A stretch of 64,000 bases of DNA from Zygnema cylindricum (lineage: Eukaryota; Streptophyta; Zygnematophyceae; Zygnematales; Zygnemataceae): the NCBI GenBank assembly GCA_037447655.1, contig JBBHKE010000403.1, positions 64,501 to 128,500 on the forward strand, read 5' to 3'. The position numbers were made by a program, and so were the translations under genes. The notes beneath the pieces were generated by a model that searched no databases, was not told the DNA's origin, and worked only from the letters and a program-made list of their open reading frames with translations. Shown here in pieces: positions 35,692 through 45,546 of the stretch; within the stretch, counting starts at the first letter, position 1; each line of letters opens with the position of its first letter.

Positions 35692-36703
35692 AGTAAGGTA
35701 GACAAAGGAAAACCTTATCGGAACTTTGGTTTCAAAGAGAAGGAGAGGAAAAGACAAGGGAGCTTTGAAAAAAAAGGTTTGCTTCTTTTGTAGAGAACCG
35801 GGTCACTATATGGAGGAGTGTCCTCGTATGGAATAGCTTAGAAGTTGGAGTGTGAATGAGGAGGAAGAAGGGGAAGAGGAGAAAGAGGATGAAAAAATCT
35901 TGGAGCTTTTTCACATCGGTAGAATGGAGAAGAGAGAAAAGTACACAGAAATTCCACAAAAGCAACAATGTGCTTTTGGAGGTATAAGGGAAGTAAAGAG
36001 ATAGGAGGTACTTGAGGATGTCGACGAGTGTAGAGTGTATGACTTAGAAATGAGAAAGTCATATCTAGGATCCATAAGTGAAAACGGGAAAGATAAAGTT
36101 AATGAGGATAATTTCATAGATATTTTGGAAACTGAAAACTGGTACGAAATGGAGACTTCAATTGACTCCGAGGAAAGGGGAGAAGTAAATCTATAGGGGG
36201 CTCTAAATGATAGGGGAAAAGGAAAATATTTAATGAAAGGTTTAGGGGAGGATAAATATTTGTTGGGAATATAAATAGAAAGTAATAGTGGAAAGAAATT
36301 GATGGGAGAGAGTGAGGAAAGTTCAATTTTTGGGGGTAATGGGTTTGACATCACTAAAGGGAGTGATGGCATTTATGAAGGTGTGCCTGTAAAAGTGTTA
36401 GCATCTGGGTGTGTGTTGCAGATTGGGTTAGCATCTGGGTGTGTGTTGCGGATTGGAGATGGGGCTGGCTGTGTGAAATGCAAGAGGGAAATTGGATTTA
36501 GTGTGGATGGAAAAGAGAAGTGGATTAAATCTTTGCTCGCATTTATGAAAAGGGGGATACTAAATAAAATGTGTGATGCAATTATTATTTCGGTTCATCT
36601 AATGCACTGTTGTCAATACGAGAGTATTTTTCTTAAATTTATGAAAGGTAAAGGAAAAAGGAAAAAAAAAGGGAGGGGGTGTTTATTTGTTTGTGGGAGT
36701 TGA
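35692..36703 (+). pseudogene. Cop1 gag, 3' part, with zinc knuckle and unfamiliar tail
   Basis: The gag frame resumes after Cop2. A frameshift in an A run near 35775 separates KPYRNFGFKEKE from the zinc knuckle VCFFCREPGHYMEEC (C-x2-C-x4-H-x4-C). An acidic stretch (EEEEGEEEKEDEK) follows, then QQCAFGGIRE, the point where other copies pass into protease. Here there is no D-S-G-A. About 230 codons of unrecognised sequence follow, including a 30-bp tandem duplication (LASGCVLQIG/LASGCVLRIG), and end at TGA 36701-36703 close to the polypurine tract. The 134-codon final frame (36299-36703) is open. Confidence 0.7.
36398..36457 (+). repeat. 30-bp tandem duplication in the Cop1 tail
   Basis: Two units starting GTTAGCATCTGGGTGTGTG, with one base difference, stay in frame and encode repeated LASGCVL(Q/R)IG. 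Confidence 0.85.
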
Positions 36704-36732
36704 AAGGAAAATAGACTAGAAAATAAGGGGAG

Positions 36733-37870
36733 TGTTGATATTTGAGTATTTTCTAGGTCTATTAGGATAGAAAAAAAGTAGAGGCAGCTTGCCTCTAACT
36801 CCCTTCTCGAAGCCCCCACACTTGTCGTAGGCACTAAAGGCTGGATTGGGAGCTAGAGCCATGGCTGCCTAAGCTCACTAGAGAAGACAGAGGTTGATTT
36901 AGGTAGATGTACCAAAAGGTACTTGACGGACCTAAGAATTGATCCTGGTACATGTCGTCCGTCGAGTCACCCGTAGCCGGTAGCTTTGTCCGTTTAGTCT
37001 AGGACTGGTGCTAAGGTATATTCGGTTTGATATGTATATAAACATGTACACGTAGAATTTTCTATTTAACTCGATCATGGTTTATTGGACATACAAACAG
37101 TTGTACCATTAGTACTGGACGAAACAAATAGTACGGACATTTGTTTCAACTGTCCGTATTAAATAACGATATCAATCTGACAGCTGTAGTTAGCGCCGAC
37201 TTCGCGGAAAGGACAATTTGGCGGTTTGCGGACTCCGCCACTCTGGATGACACGTGGCAACATCATACGGGTTTACGAAATCTTCAGAACGGAAGACAAC
37301 AAATCCAGATGTGACAAATGTCGCATAATGGCGACGTCGTACACTGTCCGTACACAAAAGTACACCGGCATCTGAACTTCATTGTACGCTACAGTCCTGT
37401 GATTGTTCAGTACCTCGGTACAAGAGGGTTTAGAGAGGGGTTTAGGACTTAGAATATTTTGGGTAGGTAGCCGCCTCTCCCAAAAAGCATCTTGTATTAA
37501 AGGCAAACTTTGGCCAGCCATATCTATTAATTCATTTGACCATTTTCAGTGATTCTTTTTTCTGCCAACTCAGGGTAGTCCACGCAACACAAGGGTGTAG
37601 TTGGTCAGAGTTTTTTTACTGCGTGGGTGGCTGCATTTCTAAGGGAAAGTAAAAGTGGGTGAATGTGTCGAAATCTCATATTCTAACTTTGCATTCTGTG
37701 GTGGAAATGAGCACACGGAAAGTGTTATTTCACAGGGGTTAAGCTATATTGGGGTTCTAATTGTCAAAGGGTTAGTCATTTGGGTTTATATAAACTTGGA
37801 GTCGGCACTATCTAGATTAGCTTATTTTGATCTGCGAATTCTGTGTGGCAATGGAGCCCATTAAATTTCA
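36733..37870 (+). mobile_element. Cop1 3' LTR
   Basis: 1138 bp, preceded by the polypurine tract GAAAATAAGGGGAG. The start TGTTGATATTTGAG and end CATTAAATTTCA are identical to the 5' copy. Many base differences along its length suggest considerable age. Confidence 0.92.
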
Positions 37871-37875
37871 TGGCC

Positions 37876-38777
37876 ATCCGCCCTGGCCCTAAAATTTGTT
37901 GCAAAGTAATTTGGGGATTTTTTTTGTTGTTGTGTTAGAGCTGGTTTAGGACTGACAGAGGTAGGAGATTGGTCATTTAAGCCCGAACTCTGTGAGCCTT
38001 GGATCCTAGTTGCGCTGCATAGAAAACGATTGGAGCCCCTAGAATATGTTTAACTTGATTTCAGCTATTGGCGACTTGTTTTCTTTTATCATCTCCCGGG
38101 TGAACATTCTCCAAAACGTACCCCAGTGGTGTGTCTTGGGACTGTTGGGGCCAAGAAATCAATTTGATCATCTAGAAAACGGTTCGACTTCGACTATCCT
38201 GATGCCCCTCGCCTTTCCCTGCTAGAGAGTATCCTTGACACGGCCATCCTGCTATTACCTGATCTCCAGCATAGCTAAATCGGATTCCAAGATATTGTCT
38301 ACATTCTGAGGAAGGCTTCGGTGGGATCTGAATATAGCGGATATGGGGAGTTGTTGGGGATACAATTGGTGAAGCTGTTCTAGTCGGTGTTCATTGACTA
38401 CCCGAGCATTGGGGGAGATTTCCACGGCCACATAAGACTCCACTTTATATCCTTCTTTCAATACAACTTCTAGGTCCAAGCTAATTCCAAAGAATATTGA
38501 TAGTATCCGGATTCCGGGATCAAGAATTGATAATGACATCACTTGTCGATGGAATTTTTGATTCTCAGGCGCAACCTCCGAAGATTCCGACCGAGGCTTT
38601 TTTCTCTTTTGCAAAAACAACTGTGAATGCCTAGCCCACTTCACGCCGAAGTGTGGCCACCTATGATAATCTACTTTGGTATCCCTCTTCCCACCGCTTG
38701 AAAATAGGGAATTGCTATATCACGTCTACGATGTCGGTAGCATTGGTGAGCAACTCAGTTGGAGTGTGGGTGGCATA
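37876..38777 (-). pseudogene. Gypsy spacer between protease and RT (far part)
   Basis: Minus-strand gypsy sequence between Cop1 and Cop5. One frame of 129 codons (38644-38255) has no recognised domain. It joins 21834 on one side and 52649 on the other once the insertions are removed. Confidence 0.55.
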
Positions 38778-38858
38778 TGCAACTCTGAGACCTCCATTGG
38801 TACTTAGAGTTGGCAGCTTACCAAAAGCCTATAGGATGACCTCGACCCCTTTGTCTTT

Positions 38859-39908
38859 TGTAGAAACTAATGGTTTTATTAGTATTTTCTAGGTCTGAAA
38901 AGAAATATAGAAGTCGAGGCAGTCTATCTCTAACTTCTCTCTCCAACTCTCAAACTTGTCGCAGTCACTGAGAAATCGGAGAGGAAGCTAGAGCCATGGC
39001 TACCTTGGCTACCCTGAGGTTTACGGGGATTTTATATTAGAGTTTATATATTTAATTAAAAGAGATATGCCGGCGGCAGGATTTGATCCTTGTACCTGCC
39101 GGCCGGCAGACACAAGTAGCCGGTAGCCTTAGCCGTTTCATCTAGCGGTAGTGTTACCTAGCATATAGTTTGATAATTATTTAGATATGTATACAAGCGA
39201 TAAACCATTTAACTAGAATTAATTACGGGATACATAGATCCAGTAATATGTAATGTACGACTTACGGTACGGACAAGAAACGAATACCGCGCATTTATTT
39301 CTTTAATGAAACGAATATTGCGCATGTATTTATCACGGCTACGATTAAATGTGAATTTAATCAGACGGCCGAAATTAAGGCCGAGATCGCGGAAGAGGAT
39401 CTCGGCGGTTTGTGGTCATCGCCACATCGGATGACACGTGGCGGCATGACATTGGATCGCCGCATCTCCGAGGATTAAGGGAGCCAATCCGGACATACCA
39501 CGTGTCAACATTTAGGCCATGTCGAACGGTGTCCGTACAGAAAGTACACTGGCAGCTGTACTTTTATGTACCAAACTGTATTCTGATTGGTTCCGTACAT
39601 CAGTAGATAGAGTCTGTGAGAGAGATAGGACTTAGAAAAATTAGAAGATAGGACCCCCTCTCCCAGAGAGCTTCTGTACAAAAGGTCAACTTTGACCCTC
39701 CATAACTAACTGCTCAGGGGAGCAAATTCAGAGATTCTTTTTGCTATCGACTCAGGGGAGTCTTGTCTTCACAGGGGTGAAGTTGGTCAGAGTTTTTGTC
39801 TGCCAAGGGTGGCAGTTATTTTTGCTTAAACACAAAGGGGTCAGGATTATCCTAGAGGCTTCTTGGAAGCTGTCCACTCTGAGGACTTATGGAGGTCTCA
39901 GAGTTTCA
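38859..39908 (+). mobile_element. Solo LTR of the Cop7 family, inside the Cop5 LTR
   Basis: 1050 bp from TGTAGAAACTAATGG to GAGTTTCA, with TCTTT exactly duplicated outside (38854-38858, 39909-39913). It is opposite in orientation to the LTR it interrupts and closely similar to the Cop7 LTRs. It ends with the ATGGAGGTCTCAGAGTTTCA gag start. Confidence 0.95.
39068..39108 (+). other. LTR hairpin 2 in the solo LTR
   Basis: TGCCGGC pairs with GCCGGCA, with an inner GGCAGG/CCTGCC stem around ATTTGATCCTTGTA. In the Cop2 LTR the same position has CTTGACGGAC/GTCCGTCAAG. Confidence 0.65.
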
Positions 39909-40820
39909 TCTTTGTACGAGTATAGCTGACACCTAGATAGTATACAGACTGACCAAAGTGCACCAGTTGGGAAAGCTGACTCCCTTGAGTCTGCCACAAA
40001 AAGAATCCTTGGATTTTCTTCGTGAGTAGTAAATTATTGATGGTCAAAGATGACCTTTTATATAGGAGCTCTCAGGGGGAGAGGTGGCTACCTCTATTTT
40101 TCTAAGTCCTAAATCCCTCTCTAAACCCTCTTCTACTGATGTACGGACCCAATCAATTGAGTGTTCAGTACAGAAAGGTACTTGGTCCGGAGTATTTTTT
40201 TTACGGCCATTGTACGATATGGCCAGAAAGACGACGCGTGCCATATCCGGGTTCGCCATAGCATGCCCAAGAGATGTCGTCATCCAATGTCATGCTGCCA
40301 CGTGTCATTTATTGTGGCTATGGCCGCAAACCGCCAAATTGACCATTCCGCGATTGCGACTTTTTTCTCCGCCGTTAGATTGATGTAGGCCTTAATTTAT
40401 AGTTGTTCAAAATACAATCAGTACTTTTCGGTGTAATTCTCTTTAACTGTGTTTGTGTGATTGTGGTACGTCTGTCAATTAACCGAACTTCTCTATTTTG
40501 TCATTTTTAAGTAGCTATTGTACCGTATAAACTTCAGCACTGGAATTAGACTACAGGGTAAGACTAACGACTACTTTGACGGACGCTAAGTACCAAGATC
40601 AAATCCTGGGTCTGTCAATCCTTTTGGTAAGTTTACTTAGGATCTGCCTTTTGACTGTAGAAGGAGCAAAGGCAGCCATGGCTCTAGCTTCTTCTCCAGC
40701 CTTCAGTCACTACGACAAGTATGGAGGCTCGGGAGAGAAGCTAGAAGCAGGCTGCCTCTGCTTTTTCCTGTTCCTACTTAAATCAATTAAATAACCTATA
40801 AAATACCTTAAATTTCAACT

Positions 40821-41059
40821 CTCCCCTTATTTTCTAGTCACTTTTAATTTGAAGTCCACATCTCTCTCTCCAAAAAAAAAAATTAGGAGATGGTACAGGC
40901 TTAGTCATCATCTCAGCCACCATCTCATTGTCTGGTCTGTATTCTATACTTTTTATTTTGTTCTCTACCTTTTCCCTAACAAAACTAAGTCTGATATCCA
41001 TGTGTTTTGCTTTAAAATGATGTTTGGGATTAGCAGCAATCGCAATTGCAGCTTGATTA
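40821..41059 (-). pseudogene. Cop5 RNase H C-terminus
   Basis: The minus strand encodes the end of the copia RNase H (A-N-P-K-H-H-F-K-A-K-H-M-D-I-R, FVREK, EMVAEMMTK-like). It is cut at 41059 by Cop7 and resumes at 47534 inside the CDNQAA motif. Confidence 0.85.
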
Positions 41060-42114
41060 TGTAGAAATTAATGGTCCATTTTAAGTATTTTCTAGGTCTA
41101 AATAGAAATATAGAAAGAAGCCGAGGAAGTCTACCTCTAACTTCTCTCTCCAACTCTCAAACGTGTTGCAGTCACTGAGAAATTGGAGAGGGAGCTAGAG
41201 CCATGGCTACCTAGACTATCCAGAGGTTTACGAGAAATATATATTAGTTAGGGGTTTATTTACTAAATGGTATGTGACGGCCACAGGATTTGGTCCAGGT
41301 ACCTTCCGACCGGCAGACAGCCGGTAGACGGTAGCCTTAGCCGTTAAGTCTAGAACTAGTGTTACGTACTATATGGTTTGATAATTAATTAAACATTATC
41401 AAATAGAATAATTCATTTAACTGTTACTCTTTACGGGATACATAGATCGAGTAATGTAAAAGTACGGATTACAGTACGGATAAGAAACGAATACCGCGCA
41501 TTTATTTCTTTAATGAAACGAATATTGCGCATGTATTTATCACGGCTACGATTAAATGTGAATTTAATCAGACGGCCGAAATTAACGCCGAGATCGCGGA
41601 AGAGGATCTCGGCGGTTTGTGGTCATCGCCACATCGGATGACACGTGGCGGAATGACATTGGATCGCCGCATCTCCGAGGATTATGGGAGCCAATCCGGA
41701 CATACCACGTGTCAACATTTAGGCCATGTCGTACGGTGTCCGTACAGAAAGTACACTGGCAGCTGTACTTTTATGTACCAAACTGTAATCTGATTGGCTC
41801 CGTACATCAGTAGATAGAGTCTGTGAGAGGGATAGGACTTAGAAAAATTAGGAGATAGGACCCTCTCTCCCGGAAAGCTTCTATACAAAAGGTCAACTTT
41901 GACCCCCTATAACTTACTGCTTAGGGGAGGATATTCAAAGATTCTTTTTGCTATCCACTCAAGGGAGTGTTCCCTTCACAAGGGTGAAGTTGGTAAGAGT
42001 TATTGTTTGCCAGGGTGGCAGTTGTTTTTTCTGAAACACAAAGGGGTCAGGGTTATCCTAGAGGCTTCTTGGAAGTTGTCCACTTTGAGGCCTTATGAAG
42101 GTCTCAGAGTTTCA
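41060..42114 (+). mobile_element. Cop7 5' LTR
   Basis: 1055 bp, TGTAGAAATTAATGG ... GTCTCAGAGTTTCA. It has hairpin 1 at 41124-41212. The gag ATG at 42095 lies 20 bases before its end. Confidence 0.95.
41124..41212 (+). other. LTR hairpin 1 in Cop7
   Basis: CTCTAACTTCTCTCTCCAAC pairs, with some G-U, with TTGGAGAGGGAGCTAGAG around a loop containing GTTGCAGTCACTGA. The arm sequence differs from Cop2 and Cop5 but stays complementary. Confidence 0.6.
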
Positions 42115-43639
42115 GGTTATGGGCCCATCCTCTAGGGTACCAATCTTTAATGGAACTAGCTTCATATATTGGGAAAGTATGATGATAGGAGCTCTATGCG
42201 AAAACAGGTTTTGGGGGATAGTGAGTGGACGGTTAAGGCGTCCATCAAGTCTTGGACTTCCTCCAGGGTTTGGAGGAAGCAGATTCACGAGGAAAGAGGA
42301 TCTACCTTTAACGGAGGAAACAAAAGAAGGAGAGGTGGTGGACAAAGGAAAGGAGATGGAGGCGATCACACCAATAGCAACTGGTTCGGCATTCATGTCA
42401 CTTATTCCGAGGAACGAGGAGAATGATACTCAAACCTGGGACTTCAACAATATGGCAACAAAGCACTTCATCCAACGCCATCTCACTCAAGGACTTGCAT
42501 GTCCTCATTTGCAGGTAGAAAGGGCGTCCGATCTTAGGATAGCTCTCATAGAGATGTACCAAAGTGGTACGATTCAGCAACAACGGTTGGCTGATCAGAA
42601 AGTTAAAGATTATCTATACAAAAGGGGGAAGATGTTGGATTTTTGCAATGAGCTTGCTACAATCTTCATGGAGCTAGAGAGTGCGGGAAAAGATTTTAGT
42701 GAAAAAGAAAAGGTTAACTGTTTACTGATGAAGTTACCCGATGAGTTCGAGAACATAGTCAACCGTGTGTAGGACTTGCCGGACTCAAGGTGGATATGGA
42801 ACTCAGTGGTAGGGATGATTCTCGTTCGGGAGAATACAATTGAGATCCGAAGGGGAGGAAAGAGTGGCCAAGCCTTGGCAACTGCAACCGATTGGAGAAA
42901 TAAGGATTCTCGGAAACTGGTCGGAAACTATGGGGGGAGGGAGCAAAAAAATCAGACCGACGAGTTCGGACCAAAGGCTCCCAAAGGTTTATGTCATTTT
43001 TGTAAGAAAGTAGGGCACTATATGGCACAGTGCACTAAGCTAACCAAGCTTCGATTAAAGGAGGGGCAGACCGCTGGTACCGCGAGAGGAAAGAAAAAGG
43101 CCCTTGTGACACAGGTACATGACGCGGAATCCGAGGACGAGGACAATGAGCTCCTTTTAGATGAGGAATTGGATGCAAAAAATGAGGTCGAAATTCCACG
43201 AAGGCAGAAATGTGCTTACGGTGGATTGAAAGGTGAAGCAGGTTGGATTGTAGATTCAGGTGCCTCCATGCACATGTGTAATGATAGGCACTTGTTCACT
43301 AAGATAAGAAATATTCCCACCGTAGAGATAGAGTACGGGGATGGGAGGATAGTCACCACTACTCTTGTAGGATAGCTAGATTTGAAAGTGTTAGTAGAAG
43401 GAAAGACATCCATAGTAACATTCTCCGATGTATTGTTTATTTCGGAACTGAACAAAAACATCATCTCTACATCCGTATTAGATGATAAGGGTTTTTTTAC
43501 TAGCACTATGGAAGGAGTCTTTACTGCTAGTTTTGAGGAGGATGTCTATTTCATTGCTGAGAAAGGTAGCCATGGGATGTTTAGGCTGGTTTTAAATAAT
43601 GAAAGAAGAAACTTTATTATGCTAGTGTTCATGATATTA
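42095..43639 (+). pseudogene. Cop7 gag and protease
   Basis: The start at 42095 lies in the LTR and reads MKVSEFQVMGPSSRVPIFNG through the primer site. Gag has FIYWESMMIGALCENRFWGI, KLPDEFENIVNRV and RENTIEIRRGGKSGQALA, then a zinc knuckle CHFCKKVGHYMAQC. Protease: GWIVDSGASMHMCNDRHLFT near 43250 with the catalytic D-S-G-A intact. There are TAG stops at 42770 and 43373 in the same frame. A frameshift near 43600-43640 moves the frame to the one used by integrase. Confidence 0.92.
42115..42127 (+). promoter_or_regulatory. Primer-binding site, half-tRNA type (Cop7)
   Basis: GGTTATGGGCCCA lies directly after the LTR, a perfect complement of the initiator tRNA-Met anticodon loop and 5' stem. It also encodes part of QVMGP. 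Confidence 0.92.
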
Positions 43640-43641
43640 TA

Positions 43642-44520
43642 ATGTGGCATAAGAGGCTTGGGCATGTGAATCTAGACAAGTTAAGAGAGATGAAAAAAAT
43701 GGGAGTGGTGGAAGGGATTAAGTTCAGTGAGAGTGATAATATAAGTGATTGTAGTGGATCTGCTCAAGGTAAAACACATAGATTACCCTTTCCTAAAACA
43801 GCCACCTATAAGGGAGAAAAAATTCTAGATCTAGTACACACAGATATTTGGGGACCGAATAAATTGCCCTCACCAGGGGGGATGAGATTTATGATAGCTA
43901 TCATTGATGATTCGTCTCGGTATTCGCAAGTGTATTTTTTGAAAAACAAGACCAAAGCTCAGGATTGTTTTAGACAATATAAAACATGGAGCGAAAAACT
44001 CCATGAAACTTTAATTAACAGAATAAGGAGTGACAATGGTGGAGAGTATACTTCTAACCAGTTTGAGGATTTTCTGAGGGAAGATGGAGTCTAACACCAA
44101 AAGACAGTTCCTAAAAACCCGGAACAGAATGGGGTAGCTGAAGGGTTAAATAGAACACTAAGTGATAGTGCTAGAAGTATGTTGTCAGATAAGAAGATAG
44201 GAAAAAGGTTTTGGGTAGAAGCAATGAACTGTGCTAATTACCTCAAAAATAGAGTTCTTACTTCAGCTATAAAAGATCAAACACCTTATGAGAGATAGAC
44301 AGGCCGGAAACCAGACATATCTCACTTTAAGGCTTTTCGGCAGTTAAGTTTTCAGTCTAGATACAGATCGGTCTAATTAGAAGCTAGATCTTAAAGGAAA
44401 ACCAGGATACTTATTAGGATATAATGAGGATGTTAAAGGATATACAGTTTATGATCTAAAAAGGGAAGATATAATCTTAGTATAGCATCTAGTAGTTATG
44501 GATGAAAGAAAGTCTATGGA
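43642..44520 (+). pseudogene. Cop7 integrase
   Basis: The pre-integrase zinc region is MWHKRLGHVNLDKL ... CSGSAQGKTHRLPFP, in which the second Cys of the usual CSGC has become Ser. The catalytic core has LVHTDIWGP (first Asp), NRIRSDNGGEYTSNQFEDFL (second Asp) and NPEQNGVAEG (Glu). TAA at 44092 lies between the second Asp and the Glu. A further TAG at 44296 and a frameshift near 44340 follow, before the copia GRKPDISH region ends. Confidence 0.9.
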
Positions 44521-45546
44521 TGCCTTGTGGATCCCTTCAAATATACAAAGTCAGTAAAAATTAGATTTGAGTCAGAAAATTCCGAAGTCTTTGAGCTTCC
44601 TAACTATCCATAATTGAGAGAAGATGACATTCTTGCAGGTACAAATCAGACCGAAAAGAACTCAGCTGTGGAAACTCCAATAACAACTCTACCCGAAGCG
44701 GAAGACGTAGTGGAAATTGATTTGGAATCAAGGGATAGGGGGGAAGCCGAGTTTGTTCGAAAGAATCCACGGGAACCATCTATTCCGGCATCAAATTTTG
44801 AGGGGGGAAGGAGAAGTAGCAAAAGACTGCAAGAAAAACAGGTTAATAACAAGGTAACTAAACTATCTCATCAAGATGAACCTCAAACTTATGGAGAGGC
44901 GATGACTTATCGAGAAGAAATCGGTGGAAGACAGCCATCAATGAGGAGATGGCCTCAATTATGGCAGCCGATACTTGGGAGCTGGTGGATTGTCCACCTA
45001 ACCGAAAACCAATCGGTTGAAAGGGGGTTTTCAAAATAAAACTGAACCCAGATAACACAATCGAGCGCTACAAGGCCCGACTAGTGGCAAAGGGATTTAC
45101 ACAAAAGGAGGGAATTGACTAAGAGGAAACCTTTACCCGGTGGTCAGATTTCCCTCCGTCCGCATACTTCTCAGCCTAGAAGCAGCGGAAGACATAGAAG
45201 TACACCAGATGGACATCAAGACAGCCTTTTTGCATGGAGAATTGTAAAAGGAGATCTTTATGCGACAACCCGAAGGATTTGTGGAGGAAGGAGAGGAGAG
45301 TTGGGTATGCCGGCTGATTAAATCTCTTTATGGTTTGAGACAGGCGCCTCGACAGTGGAATAAGAAGCTTGATGAGTTTGTTACCGGTCTGGGATATATC
45401 CGGATCAGCTCAAATCACTCAATCTATGTTTTGGAAGATGAGGAAGGTTTTATATTTAATGCAATTTATGTTCAAGATTTGCTTGTTTTAAGTAAATCAA
45501 TGGAAAAAATTAATAAATTGAAAACGATCTTAAGGGGAGATTTGAA
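44521..45546 (+). pseudogene. Cop7 integrase-RT linker and reverse transcriptase
   Basis: An acidic linker (44614-44880, with FEGGRRSSKRLQEKQ) is followed by RT. Blocks are [13 protein letters not shown] (then a stop), VHQMDIKTAFLHG, IFMRQPEGFVEEGEES, KSLYGLRQAPRQWNKKLDEF, and the catalytic box AIYVQDLLVLSKS near 45470. All other readable copies have YVDD, so the first catalytic Asp is Gln here. At least three frameshifts lie between 44940 and 45550. Confidence 0.9.

Larger units (their letters stand above)
21835..37870 (+). mobile_element. Cop1: gag-only copia element with Cop2 nested inside
   Basis: Its two LTRs have the same length (21835-22972 and 36733-37870, 1138 bp each). The flanks are TGACC (21830-21834) and TGGCC (37871-37875), a target duplication with one mismatch. 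Without Cop2 (23820-35686 plus one ATGAG), the body is only about 1.9 kb. It holds gag with a zinc knuckle and a non-pol tail. No protease, integrase, RT or RNase H is visible, so it probably moved with enzymes from relatives. Confidence 0.85.
38778..40820 (-). mobile_element. Cop5 3' LTR, split by a solo LTR
   Basis: Edges TGCAACTCTGAGACC and CTTAAATTTCAACT. The last base should be A, so the LTR start reads AG instead of TG on its own strand. It is interrupted at 38859-39908. The adjoining CTCCCCTTATTTTC is the complement of the polypurine tract. Hairpin 1 lies near 40674-40766. Confidence 0.88.
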
